DNA of 34,745 nucleotides from Clostridiales bacterium. Its GTDB lineage: Bacteria; Bacillota; Clostridia; Oscillospirales; Oscillospiraceae. The DNA is taken from NCBI GenBank assembly GCA_021202515.1, contig JAJQCW010000071.1:1-34745 (forward strand), given 5' to 3'. The notes under the pieces were generated by a model. The model had not been told where the DNA came from, did not search any database, and saw nothing but the letters and a program-made list of their open reading frames with translations. Position 1 is the stretch's first letter. Every line of letters starts with the position of its first letter. The translations under genes and the position numbers were made by a program. This document shows, in pieces, positions 1 through 7,479 of the stretch.

Positions 1-71
1 GCTTCACTATTTTTGCGGGTTACTTTTCTCTACCCCAACTCTTGACATAGAACCACTTTTTTGCCGGAGGG

Positions 72-100
72 TTTACATTTCCCCCCGTCCCCGATATAAT
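72..100 (+). promoter_or_regulatory. Sigma-A type promoter for the methionine cluster
   Basis: TTTACA (72-77) and TATAAT (95-100) are separated by 17 bp, a near-consensus housekeeping promoter. It lies 30 bp upstream of the first gene. A separate TTGACA at 42-47 is too far from this -10 box to pair with it. Seen directly; function inferred. Confidence 0.75.
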
Positions 101-130
101 AGAACCAACAACCTTCTAAAGAGGTAGGAA

Positions 131-829
131 TTGACTGCCATGCTGCACCCAAAACTGGAACACATCAACCCCAACGAGGTCCTGCTCTACCTGGGGTACA
201 ACGGCGGGGAGGTGCCGCCAGAGCTGGAGGCGGACATCGCCGCCTGTTCCCGGCGCATTTTGGAGACCGCCCGTCCCCGGCTGACCTACCGGGTCTTTCC
301 CCTGGACGGGGGGCGGCTTCGGGGAACGGACTTCGCCCTGGAGGGGCAGGACATCCAGACCCTGCTGGCGGGGTGCGGCGAGGCGGTGCTGATGGCCGCC
401 ACCCTGGGGCCGGACGTGGAGACGCTGCTCATGCGCGCCCAGGTGACGGACATGGCAAAGGCGCTGATTTTGGACAGTTGCGCCAGCACCGCCATAGAAG
501 CGGTTTGCGACAACTTCGAGGCCGATTTGAAGCGGGAGTACGCCGCCCGTGGCCTCCACCTGACCGACCGGTTCAGCCCCGGCTACGGCGACCTGCCCAT
601 CGGTCAGCAGCGGGGGTTCTGCGAGCTGCTGGACACCCGGCGGCGCATCGGGTTGACCGTCAGCCAGAGCGGGATTTTAATTCCCCGCAAGTCGGTGACA
701 GCGGTGCTGGGCGCGGCGGACAGCCCCCGGCCCCACCGGGAGCCAAGCTGCGCGAGCTGCGGACTGTTCCGCACCTGCCAGTTGCGGAAGAACGGGAAAA
801 CCTGCGGAAGAAAACCAATTAGCAATTAG
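131..829 (+). CDS. Stand-alone methionine synthase reactivation-domain protein
   Basis: This 232-residue protein resembles the C-terminal AdoMet-binding activation domain of cobalamin-dependent methionine synthase. That domain reductively remethylates inactive cob(II)alamin using AdoMet. The hallmark is the RFSPGYGD segment at residues 147-154, which in the family contacts AdoMet. The C-terminus adds a Cys cluster (C207, C210, C216, C225) that could bind a metal. The next gene is a MetH lacking exactly this domain, so the two probably act as a split enzyme, as known for Thermotoga maritima. The TTG at 131 is preferred because GAGG at 121-124 is 6 bp upstream; the in-frame ATG at 140 is too far from it. 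The last few codons and the TAG stop lie inside an R1 repeat arm, so the original C-terminus may have been altered. Confidence 0.85.
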   Translation: MTAMLHPKLEHINPNEVLLYLGYNGGEVPPELEADIAACSRRILETARPRLTYRVFPLDGGRLRGTDFALEGQDIQTLLAGCGEAVLMAATLGPDVETLLMRAQVTDMAKALILDSCASTAIEAVCDNFEADLKREYAARGLHLTDRFSPGYGDLPIGQQRGFCELLDTRRRIGLTVSQSGILIPRKSVTAVLGAADSPRPHREPSCASCGLFRTCQLRKNGKTCGRKPISN

Positions 830-977
830 CAATGTGAAATGTGCAATTATGCGGGAAACCGACCCTCTACTGTCGCCTTGCGGCGAGACGTGGCAGGCTG
901 TTTTCCGGGCCTTTCTTGCAACGAATCAGGCTGCAAACCCGTCCATTGCACATTGCTAATTGCACATTGCAAATTTG
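816..977. repeat. R1 repeat pair (MITE-like), copy 1
   Basis: Two AT-rich arms in inverted orientation (about 816-848 and 943-977), built from TGCAATGTGCAATTAGCAAT-like units, enclose about 95 bp. The interior holds a CGCC-TTGC-GGCG hairpin. The pair fills the gap between the activation-domain gene and metH. The same arms recur at several other sites in the window. Confidence 0.75.
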
Positions 978-997
978 AATAGTGAGAGGTCCCCTAT

Positions 998-3367
998 ATG
1001 AACTTTGTAGAATTATTAAAATCCCGCCCTTACCTCCTATTGGACGGCGCCATGGGCACCCAGCTTCAGGCGGCGGGCCTGAAGCTGGGCCAGAGGCCGG
1101 AAATTCTCTGCTTCACCGCGCCGGAGGTGGTGACGGACGTTCACCGGAGGTATCTCCAGGCGGGGAGTGACATCGTCTATGCCAACACCTTCCAGGCCAA
1201 CGGACACAAGCTGGAGGGCACCGGGTACGCAGTCAGCCAGGTCATCCACCAGGCGGTGGCGCTGGCCCGCGCCGCCGTAGAGGGCACCGGGGCGCTGGTG
1301 GCGCTGGACGTTGGCCCCATCGGGGAGCTGCTGGAGCCGCTGGGCACCCTGCGGTTTGAGGACGCTTACGAGCTGTATCGGGAGATGGTGACGGCGGGCG
1401 AGGACGCTGGGGCCGACCTGGTGGTGTTTGAGACATTTACCGACCTCTACGACATGAAGGCCGCTGTGCTGGCGGCGAAGGAAAACACCCATCTCCCCAT
1501 CCTCTCCACCATGACCTTTGAGGAAAACCACCGCACCTTCACCGGCTGCACCGTCCCCGCCATGGCGCTGACGCTGGAAGGGCTGGGGGTGGACGCGATT
1601 GGGTTCAACTGCTCCCTCGGCCCGAAGGAGATTTTCCCGCTGGCCCAGGAGCTGGCCCAGTGGACCACCCTGCCCATGGTGGTCAAGCCCAACGCGGGTC
1701 TCCCCGACCCGGCGACCAACCTCTACACCATCACCCCGGAGGAATTTTCCACCCAACTGCTGCCCTATCTGGACCTGGGGGTGCAACTGCTGGGGGGCTG
1801 CTGCGGCACCACGCCGGAGTTCATCTCCTCCCTGCGGGCTAAGCTGGAGGGGAAAGCCCCCGCGCCCCGGCGGGGCAAACCCCGGCAGGGGGTGTGCTGC
1901 CCCTCCCACGTCACCGAGCTGAACGGTGTGCGGGTCATCGGGGAGCGCATCAACCCCACCGGCAAAAAGCGGTTCCAACAGGCCCTGCGGGAGTACGACC
2001 TGAACTATATTCTGGAGCGGGGCATCGAGCAGCAGGACGCGGGCGCGGACATTCTGGACGTCAACGTGGGGCTGCCCGGCCTGGACGAGCCAAAGATGAT
2101 GGCCGACGTAGTGAAGGCCCTCCAGGGCGTGGTCTCCCTGCCCCTGCAAATCGACTCCTCCGACCCCAAGGCCATCGAAGCCGGGCTGCGGGTGTGCAAC
2201 GGCAAGGCCATCGTCAACTCGGTCAACGGCAAACGGGAGGTGCTGGACACCGTTCTCCCCATCGTGAAAAAGTACGGCGCGGGGGTGGTGGGCCTGACCA
2301 TGGACGAAAACGGCATCCCCCAGACCGCCGAGGCCCGGTTCGCCATCGCGGAGCGGATTTTGAACGCCGCCCTGTCTTACGGCATCCCCAGAGAGGACGT
2401 CTACATCGACTGCCTGACCCTGACCGTCTCCGCCCAGCAGGATCAGGCGGTGGAGACGCTGAAAGCCGTCCGCTGGGTGACGGAGCGGCTGGGATTGCAT
2501 ACGGTACTGGGGGTGTCCAACATCAGCTTTGGTCTGCCTGACCGTATCCGCATCACCCAGAGCTTTTTGACCCAGGCCATGTATTGCGGCCTGGACCTGC
2601 CCATCGTCAACCCCAACCAGGCGCAAATCATGGACACCATCGCCGCCTACCGGGTCCTCTCCGGCGAGGACGTGGACAGCGCCGCCTATATCCAGCGCTT
2701 TGCCAACGCCGCCCCCTCCCCTGCCGTGGCTCCCGCCGCCAATGCCGGGATGGACATCGACACCGCCATTGCCAAGGGGCTAAAGGACGAGTGCGCCCGG
2801 CTGACGAAAGAGCTGCTCCAGAGCAAGACCGAGCTGGAAATTATCAACGAGCTGCTCATCCCCGCCCTGGACAAGGTGGGGGACCGGTACGAGAAGGGCG
2901 AGATTTTCCTGCCCCAACTCATCAACTCCGCCAACGCCTCCTGTGAAGCCTTCGAGGTCATCAAGACCAGCATCCTGAACCGGGGCGGCTCCAGCGTCAG
3001 CAAGGGGAAAATCATCGTCGCCACCGTTCAGGGGGACATCCACGACATCGGCAAGAACATCGTCAAGGTGATTTTGGAGAACTACGGCTATCAGGTCATC
3101 GACCTGGGCCGGGACGTGCCGGTGGAGCGGGTGGTGGAGGAGACCATTCGCCAGGACGTGCATCTGGTGGGCCTTTCCGCCCTGATGACCACCACCGTCT
3201 CCTCCATGGCGGCCACCATTCAGGCACTGCGGGAGAGCGGCCACCCCTGTAAGATTTGGGTGGGCGGCGCAGTGCTGACCCCGGAATACGCCGCGGAAAT
3301 TGGCGCGGATTATTACGCGAAGGACGCGAAACAGAGCGTGGATATTGCAAAAGAGGTGCTGGGGTGA
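998..3367 (+). CDS. metH: Cobalamin-dependent methionine synthase, lacking activation domain
   Basis: This 789-residue enzyme transfers the methyl group of 5-methyltetrahydrofolate to homocysteine through cobalamin. Its order is homocysteine-binding barrel (about 1-290, with the zinc motif GGCCGTTPEF near 265-275), pterin-binding barrel (from about 310, GERINPTGKKRF), B12 cap (from about 595), and Rossmann-like B12 domain with DIHDIGKN near residue 680, whose His is the lower axial cobalt ligand. E. coli MetH is about 1,227 residues; the missing part is the AdoMet activation domain, encoded here by the preceding gene. The ATG at 998 has GAGAGG 8 bp upstream. It is probably co-expressed with the flanking methionine genes, although R1 repeats sit in both gaps. 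Confidence 0.96.
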   Translation: MNFVELLKSRPYLLLDGAMGTQLQAAGLKLGQRPEILCFTAPEVVTDVHRRYLQAGSDIVYANTFQANGHKLEGTGYAVSQVIHQAVALARAAVEGTGALVALDVGPIGELLEPLGTLRFEDAYELYREMVTAGEDAGADLVVFETFTDLYDMKAAVLAAKENTHLPILSTMTFEENHRTFTGCTVPAMALTLEGLGVDAIGFNCSLGPKEIFPLAQELAQWTTLPMVVKPNAGLPDPATNLYTITPEEFSTQLLPYLDLGVQLLGGCCGTTPEFISSLRAKLEGKAPAPRRGKPRQGVCCPSHVTELNGVRVIGERINPTGKKRFQQALREYDLNYILERGIEQQDAGADILDVNVGLPGLDEPKMMADVVKALQGVVSLPLQIDSSDPKAIEAGLRVCNGKAIVNSVNGKREVLDTVLPIVKKYGAGVVGLTMDENGIPQTAEARFAIAERILNAALSYGIPREDVYIDCLTLTVSAQQDQAVETLKAVRWVTERLGLHTVLGVSNISFGLPDRIRITQSFLTQAMYCGLDLPIVNPNQAQIMDTIAAYRVLSGEDVDSAAYIQRFANAAPSPAVAPAANAGMDIDTAIAKGLKDECARLTKELLQSKTELEIINELLIPALDKVGDRYEKGEIFLPQLINSANASCEAFEVIKTSILNRGGSSVSKGKIIVATVQGDIHDIGKNIVKVILENYGYQVIDLGRDVPVERVVEETIRQDVHLVGLSALMTTTVSSMAATIQALRESGHPCKIWVGGAVLTPEYAAEIGADYYAKDAKQSVDIAKEVLG

Positions 3368-3401
3368 AACAGCCCACAGGCGAAAGCCCCGCCGATTGCC
3401 A

Positions 3402-3560
3402 GAATGTGCAATGTGCAATGAGCAATTTGCAATGGTTGGTTTTTCAGCCGTGTTCATTGCAGAGAAGTGACTGAAAAACGAAAGCCTCCCTCGCCGCAAG
3501 GCGACAGCAAGAGGCTGGTTTTTCGCAGAATTGCACATTGCTAATTGCTAATTGCTAATT
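3402..3560. repeat. R1 repeat pair (MITE-like), copy 2
   Basis: AT-rich arms at about 3402-3434 and 3529-3560 are inverted relative to each other. The interior hairpin segment (CTCGCCGCAAGGCGACAGC, near 3490) is the reverse complement of the one in copy 1, so this copy is in the opposite orientation. It fills the gap between metH and the next gene. Its right arm ends just before that gene's ribosome binding site. Confidence 0.75.
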
Positions 3561-3576
3561 TCAAAAGGAACACCAC

Positions 3577-5358
3577 ATGGATATTAGAACTTACTTACAC
3601 TCCCGACCCCTCCTCTTCGACGGGGCCATGGGCACCTACTGGGTGCAGCAGAACCGGGACGCGGACTTCACCTGTGAGCTGGCAAACCTTCGTCGCCCGG
3701 AGAGCGTGCTGGCCATCCACCGGGCCTATCTGGACGCCGGTGCAAAGGCCATCAAGACCAACACCTTCGGCCTGAACGCCGTCTCCTTGGGAGGCGAACA
3801 CGCCCTGCTCCGGGAGGCCGTTGCCGCCGGGTGGCATCTGGCCTGCGAAGCCGCTCAGGGCCGGGACGCCTTCGTCTTTGCCGACCTCGGCCCGGTCCCC
3901 CAGGTGGGAGAGGACAGCGCCTGGCCCGCAGTGCGGGAGGTGCTGGACGTGTTTCTGGAGCTGGGGGCCGTCCATTTCCTCTTCGAGACCAACAGCGACC
4001 AGTCCTGTCTGGCCCAGGCCGCGGCCTATGTCAAGGAGAAATGCCCCGACGCCTTTGTGCTGGTGTCCTTCGCCGTCCAGCCCGACGGGTACACCCGGGA
4101 AGGGCGCAGCGGCGGGGCGCTGGTACAGGAGCTGCGGGCCTGCCCCCAGGTGGACGCGGTGGGGCTGAACTGCGTCTCCGGCGCGTACCATATGCGCCGC
4201 CTGGTGGGGGAGCTGGACCTGCAAAACACCCTCTTTTCCGCCATGCCCAACGCGGGGTATCCCGTGGTGGTGGACGGGCGCACCCTCTACGACGGCGACC
4301 CCGGCTATTACGCCCTGCAAATGGCGGAGCTGGCCGGGCTGGGGGTGCGCATTTTGGGGGGCTGCTGCGGCACCACCCCGGAGCACATCGCCCAGACCGC
4401 GGCCCTGTTGGAGCAGCGGGGGACAACGCCTGTCCACCATATCGCGCCCCACCCCTCCGCTCCGGCGGCGAAGCATGTTCCAAATCGCCTGTGGGACAAG
4501 CTGGAGCGGGGGCAAAAGGTCTTTGCGGTGGAGCTGGACCCGCCCAAGAACGCCCAGATCGGGAAGTTCATGGCAGGGGCCTGGACGCTGAAGGCCGCCG
4601 GGGTGGACGCCATTACCATCGCGGACTGTCCCATCGGGCGGGCCAGCATGGATTCCTCGCTGCTGGCCTGTAAGCTGCGGCGGGAGTTGGACATTGACCC
4701 CATCCCCCACCTGACCTGCCGGGACCGGAACCGCAACGCCACGAAAGCCCTGCTCCTGGGGCTGAACGTGGAGGGGGTGGACAACGTGCTGCTGGTCACC
4801 GGCGACCCGGTGCCCTCCGCCGAGCGGGACGAGGTCAAATCGGTTTTCCAGTTCAACTCCCGGAAGCTGGCCCGGTTCGTAGGCGACCTGAACCGCACCG
4901 AGCTGGAGCGGCCCTTCCGGGTCTACGGCGCGCTGAACGTCAACGCCCGGAACTTCCAGGTGGAGCTGTCCCGCGCCAGAGAGAAGGAAGCGGCGGGGGT
5001 CAGCGGTTTCCTGACCCAGCCGGTGCTGACCGCCCGCGCCCTGGAAAACCTGCGCCTTGCCCGTGAGACCCTGACGGGCAAAATTTTAGGGGGCATCATC
5101 CCCGTGGTCAGCTACCGCAACGCCTGTTATATGCAGAGCGAAATTGCCGGCATTGACGTGGCGGACGAAATTATCGCCCTCTACAAGGACAAGGACCGGG
5201 CCGAGAGCGAAGACCTGGCGGTGCGCATCTCCGCTGAGGTCGCCCGGCAAATTGCCCCCTACGTGGACGGGTATTACCTGATGACCCCCTTCCTGCGGGT
5301 GGGGCTGATGGTACGTATTATGGAGGAAATTCGGAAGGTACTGGGAGAGAGCGACTGA
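3577..5358 (+). CDS. Homocysteine S-methyltransferase / methylenetetrahydrofolate reductase fusion
   Basis: This 593-residue two-domain protein has a YitJ-like layout. Residues about 1-290 form a homocysteine S-methyltransferase barrel, with DGAMGT near the N-terminus and the zinc-binding GGCCGTTPEH near 261-270. From about 310 to the end is a methylenetetrahydrofolate reductase (MetF) domain, containing FAVELDPPKN, HLTCRDRN and LLVTGDP. The MetF half would make 5-methyltetrahydrofolate, the methyl donor for the MetH just upstream. The N-terminal half may remethylate homocysteine from another donor such as S-methylmethionine, which the sequence cannot settle. The ATG at 3577 is preceded by AAAGGA with 7 bp spacing. 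Both zinc-ligand Cys clusters are intact. Confidence 0.93.
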   Translation: MDIRTYLHSRPLLFDGAMGTYWVQQNRDADFTCELANLRRPESVLAIHRAYLDAGAKAIKTNTFGLNAVSLGGEHALLREAVAAGWHLACEAAQGRDAFVFADLGPVPQVGEDSAWPAVREVLDVFLELGAVHFLFETNSDQSCLAQAAAYVKEKCPDAFVLVSFAVQPDGYTREGRSGGALVQELRACPQVDAVGLNCVSGAYHMRRLVGELDLQNTLFSAMPNAGYPVVVDGRTLYDGDPGYYALQMAELAGLGVRILGGCCGTTPEHIAQTAALLEQRGTTPVHHIAPHPSAPAAKHVPNRLWDKLERGQKVFAVELDPPKNAQIGKFMAGAWTLKAAGVDAITIADCPIGRASMDSSLLACKLRRELDIDPIPHLTCRDRNRNATKALLLGLNVEGVDNVLLVTGDPVPSAERDEVKSVFQFNSRKLARFVGDLNRTELERPFRVYGALNVNARNFQVELSRAREKEAAGVSGFLTQPVLTARALENLRLARETLTGKILGGIIPVVSYRNACYMQSEIAGIDVADEIIALYKDKDRAESEDLAVRISAEVARQIAPYVDGYYLMTPFLRVGLMVRIMEEIRKVLGESD

Positions 5359-5398
5359 CGAACGGGTATCCCATGAAGAACTGCTGTCCCATTATTGA

Positions 5399-5614
5399 CC
5401 ACCCCTCTCGCCGCCCCTGTGAAGCGCTGGCCGACAGGGAGGGGCGAAGCCCCGGAAGTGCCCTTGACGGCAATGGCCAATTCCTTTTTAGCGCAAATGC
5501 AGGCAGGGAGCGCAGCGGAAGTGCCGCTTGACGGCGGAGCTATGGCCCCTTTGGGCCATGCGAGTCGCAAAGGGGAGGAGGGCCGCCGCCTTTAGGCGGT
5601 GGCGGAGGAGTTTC
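5399..5614 (+). repeat. R3 long repeat, copy 1
   Basis: About 215 bp that recurs in inverted orientation at 9974-10193. By eye they differ at only about half a dozen positions plus one 1-bp indel. It ends in a GCCGCCGCC/GGCGGTGGCGG hairpin. It sits in the gap between the methyltransferase-reductase fusion and the reverse-strand MerR gene. An open frame runs through it but has no recognisable family; see rejected items. Confidence 0.9.
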
Positions 5615-5628
5615 CCAGCTACGCAGAA

Positions 5629-5676
5629 CGATAGAAATATACGCCCCCGGCAGAGCCAAAACTCCGCCGGGGGCGC
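5629..5676 (-). terminator. Intrinsic terminator of the MerR gene
   Basis: CGCCCCCGGC (5642-5651) pairs with GCCGGGGGCG (5667-5676). Read on the reverse strand, the stem is followed by TATATTTCT, a modest T-rich tract. It begins 10 bp after the MerR stop codon. Confidence 0.7.
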
Positions 5677-5685
5677 TGTTCTGTT

Positions 5686-6462
5686 TCAGAACAAAAAGTG
5701 GAATTTGTCATTGAGCAGCATTAACACCACCCACAGGATGACCAGCATCCCCGCCACCACCGCCAGAGCGGCGATGAGTTTCCGCCACAGTTGAGCAGCC
5801 TTGGGGAACCTTTTCCGCAGCAGGAACTCAGGCAGGGCCAGGACGGAGACCAACAGGAACACCATCAGAGGCGTTGTGAAGCCCTGGAGGAAGGTATCGC
5901 CCAGCAGCATGGCAAATAATCCCACTGCTACCAGCACCGCCAGCAGCATGAGCAGCGGGTACACTTTGGCCCTCCAGCCGGTCCAGCCGCTCTGCTGCGC
6001 CATGTCCTCTCCGTCCCAGAATACCTGGTTGAACACGTCCTTCTCGAAGGCCAGGTAGTCCTTGCAGATGTCCAGGAAGCCGCCGCCGGCCTGCTCTTCC
6101 CGGTGCATTTCCTCCCAGTAGTAGTCCTGGTCGAAGGTGTCCAGTTCCACCTGCTGCTGCTCCAGGCGGCGGCACAGGGCCAGCGCGCCGTTTAGCTCCT
6201 CCAGTTGCTTTTTCAGATGTTCCTCGTTCTCCGCCAGGGCGTCGGTCATGGACTGCCGCCCGTTGAGAATTTCCCGAATTTCCGCCACCGGCACCCCCAG
6301 CTTGCGCAGGATAATAACGGTCTTGAGCCGGGCCACGTCCTCCTGGCTGTAGTCCCGGTAGCGGTTTTCGTTCCGGGCCGGGAGCAGCAGCCCCTCCCGT
6401 TCGTAATAGCGGATGTTGGCGCGGTCCACGCCCAAAATCGTTTCGACCTCTTTTATTTTCAT
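5686..6462 (-). CDS. Membrane-anchored MerR-family transcriptional regulator
   Basis: This 258-residue protein has an N-terminal MerR winged helix-turn-helix (residues 1-70, with NIRYYEREGLL at 16-26). A coiled-coil-like dimerisation helix follows (about 72-108), then a linker. Three hydrophobic segments (about 168-188, 196-213 and 229-250) are likely transmembrane helices. Typical MerR proteins are soluble and end in a ligand-binding domain, so the membrane part suggests sensing of an envelope or membrane signal; this is inference. No classical metal-binding Cys motif is visible. AGGAGG is 8 bp upstream of the ATG. A promoter of the distorted 19-bp-spacer type controlled by MerR proteins lies upstream, suggesting autoregulation. 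No target gene is adjacent on the same strand. Confidence 0.85.
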   Translation of the reverse strand: MKIKEVETILGVDRANIRYYEREGLLLPARNENRYRDYSQEDVARLKTVIILRKLGVPVAEIREILNGRQSMTDALAENEEHLKKQLEELNGALALCRRLEQQQVELDTFDQDYYWEEMHREEQAGGGFLDICKDYLAFEKDVFNQVFWDGEDMAQQSGWTGWRAKVYPLLMLLAVLVAVGLFAMLLGDTFLQGFTTPLMVFLLVSVLALPEFLLRKRFPKAAQLWRKLIAALAVVAGMLVILWVVLMLLNDKFHFLF

Positions 6463-6518
6463 CTCGACGTCCTCCTGTCAGGCGGTTGGTTGGGATCCTT
6501 GCCGGTCCTCATGATAGG

Positions 6519-6549
6519 AGTGTAGTGTATGAACCAGCTTCACAGTCAA
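6519..6549 (-). promoter_or_regulatory. MerR-type promoter/operator with 19-bp spacer
   Basis: On the reverse strand TTGACT (6544-6549) and TACACT (6519-6524) are separated by 19 bp, the overlong spacer typical of promoters remodelled by MerR regulators. The spacer contains an imperfect dyad, TGAA-GCTGG-TTCA. It lies about 57 bp upstream of the MerR start, so autoregulation is likely. Confidence 0.7.
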
Positions 6550-6588
6550 GTGTTTTTATCCCTTTTTTCGAAAATTTTTTCTGTGAAG

Positions 6589-6703
6589 CCTCGTCGTCGC
6601 AAGCTCCATATCGCTCCCTTCCGCGCAAGCGCGAAAGGTCACTCATTCCGGCTGCTCCTCCTCTCCCCACCGAACCCGCTTCGCTGGGCTTCGGCGGGGA
6701 CCC
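6589..6703 (-). repeat. R4 repeat, copy 1
   Basis: The reverse complement of this stretch matches 12348-12463 over about 115 bp, with roughly 80% identity by eye. Shared blocks include GAAGCCCAGCG, GCGGGTTCGGT, GGGAGAGGAG and CGACGAGG. A degenerate sub-copy of its CTCTCCCC-AACCCGCTT-GCTGGG part follows at 6740-6773. Confidence 0.7.
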
Positions 6704-6773
6704 CATATAGGCGGGGTCCGCCCATTCCGTCACGCCTCCTCTCCCAGCCAAACCCGCTTTGGCTGGGTTCCCG

Positions 6774-6809
6774 CTCATTGCAAATTGCACATTGCTAATT
6801 GAACATTGT
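6774..6809. repeat. R1 solo arm
   Basis: One AT-rich arm made of ATTGCAAATTGCACATTGC- and TAATTGAACATTG-type units abuts the R4-derived stretch. No partner arm was seen within 200 bp. Confidence 0.65.
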
Positions 6810-6891
6810 ACCACACCCTCCGTCGCCGCACCACAAAACTTCGTTCTGTCCCCACCCTTCGACCGGGTTTTTGCCCCGCGTCCCGTATAAT

Positions 6892-6932
6892 CGTCCTGTA
6901 CCGCCCCGTCGGGCGGCGCGGGACGTTTTTTT
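6892..6932 (+). terminator. Strong intrinsic terminator without an obvious upstream gene
   Basis: CGTCC (6892-6896) pairs with GGACG (6921-6925), and CCGCCC (6901-6906) pairs with GGGCGG (6911-6916), followed by seven T residues (6926-6932). It is forward-oriented, but the nearest upstream gene is on the reverse strand. A TATAAT box abuts its 5' edge. Confidence 0.85.
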
Positions 6933-7006
6933 AGTTATCTCACAGATGCAGGCTTGCGATTTGGTACGCAGCTTTGCTCACGATTCTATTTTTTGCTGTC
7001 GTATGT

Positions 7007-7074
7007 GTAGGGGCGGCCCTCGGCCGCCCGCCATTCAGAGCATAGGCTTTCGGGCGGCCACGGGCCGCCCCTAC
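7007..7074. repeat. R2 palindromic repeat, copy 1
   Basis: GTAGGGGCGGCC...GGCCGCCCCTAC inverted repeat of 68 bp with inner CGGCCGCCCG/CGGGCGGCCACGGG arms. It would form a long stable hairpin. It ends 76 bp before spoIIAA, so it could sit in the operon's promoter or leader. Confidence 0.85.
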
Positions 7075-7150
7075 AGGAAAGCGGGAATCCTTACCAACAG
7101 GCCAACACAAAGGAATGACCGCGTTTCGTTACCGAAGGGGGACAAACACC

Positions 7151-7465
7151 ATGCCAATGACCTGTACCGCAAAAAAACGGGAGCTGATGGTGAAACTCTC
7201 CGGCGAGATCGACCACCACGCCGCCCGGCAACTGATGCTGGAGCTGGACCGGGAGATCGAGAGCCGGTTCCCCCGGCGGCTGGTGCTGGACCTGGCCCAG
7301 GTGACGTTTATGGACTCCTCCGGCATCGCGGTGCTGCTGCGCACCTGCCGCCGGATGCAGGAGGTGGGCGGGACGATGCAGGCCGTCAACGTGCCCCGTC
7401 AACCGGCCAAGGTCATTCGTGCGGCCAATTTGCATAAGGTGCTGTCCGTGTCGTTTCTGCCGTGA
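7151..7465 (+). CDS. spoIIAA: Anti-sigma F factor antagonist SpoIIAA
   Basis: This 104-residue STAS-domain protein, when unphosphorylated, binds SpoIIAB and frees sigma F in the forespore. The conserved loop VTFMDSSGIAVLL is at about 51-63; its Ser pair (56-57) includes the residue phosphorylated by SpoIIAB. The start at 7151 is chosen because GAAGGGGG ends 9 bp upstream. The ATG at 7115 would add 12 atypical residues and has a purine stretch too close to it. Its length matches the family. The next two genes are its partner kinase and sigma F, in the order conserved across endospore formers. Confidence 0.93.
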   Translation: MPMTCTAKKRELMVKLSGEIDHHAARQLMLELDREIESRFPRRLVLDLAQVTFMDSSGIAVLLRTCRRMQEVGGTMQAVNVPRQPAKVIRAANLHKVLSVSFLP

Positions 7466-7479
7466 CAGGGGGGTTACAT

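Larger units (their letters stand above)
6463..7150. other. Repeat-rich intergenic region between merR and spoIIAA
   Basis: This 688-bp gap contains the MerR-type promoter, an R4 copy, an R1 arm, a TATAAT box at 6886-6891 directly followed by a strong terminator, and an R2 palindrome. I see no convincing gene. A clear sigma-H promoter for the spoIIA operon could not be identified; the only AGGAAA near 7075 lacks a matching -10 element. Confidence 0.7.

Noticed and set aside
42-47. TTGACA as the -35 box of the first promoter
   Set aside because: It is 47 bp from the TATAAT at 95; TTTACA at 72-77 has the correct 17-bp spacing.
816-977. CRISPR-like array from the repeated GCAATTAGCAAT units
   Set aside because: Units are irregular, arms are inverted, and there is no constant repeat-spacer period or cas gene.
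1037-2626. Very long reverse-strand open frame opposite metH
   Set aside because: A shadow of a GC-rich gene. The translation is Gly/His/Gln-rich without motifs, while the forward frame is an unmistakable MetH. The same applies to long reverse frames opposite metG, ubiD and the antiporter subunits.
998-5358. SAM or cobalamin riboswitch in front of the methionine genes
   Set aside because: The 130 bp visible upstream of the first gene and the two gaps (filled by R1 repeats) show no recognisable riboswitch core; sequence further upstream is outside the window.
5395-5595. Open frame of 66 codons conserved between the two R3 copies (also on the reverse strand at 9947-10168)
   Set aside because: The nucleotide sequence itself is almost identical, so frame conservation is not evidence of selection on protein. 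There is no convincing ribosome binding site and no family.
7070-7120. Sigma-H promoter for spoIIA around AGGAAA at 7073-7080
   Set aside because: No GAAT-type -10 element at the required 12-14 bp distance; the nearest GAAT is only a few bases away.
6799-7437. Forward open frame of 212 codons before and over spoIIAA
   Set aside because: It runs through a terminator and an R2 palindrome and overlaps spoIIAA in another frame; it has no motif.
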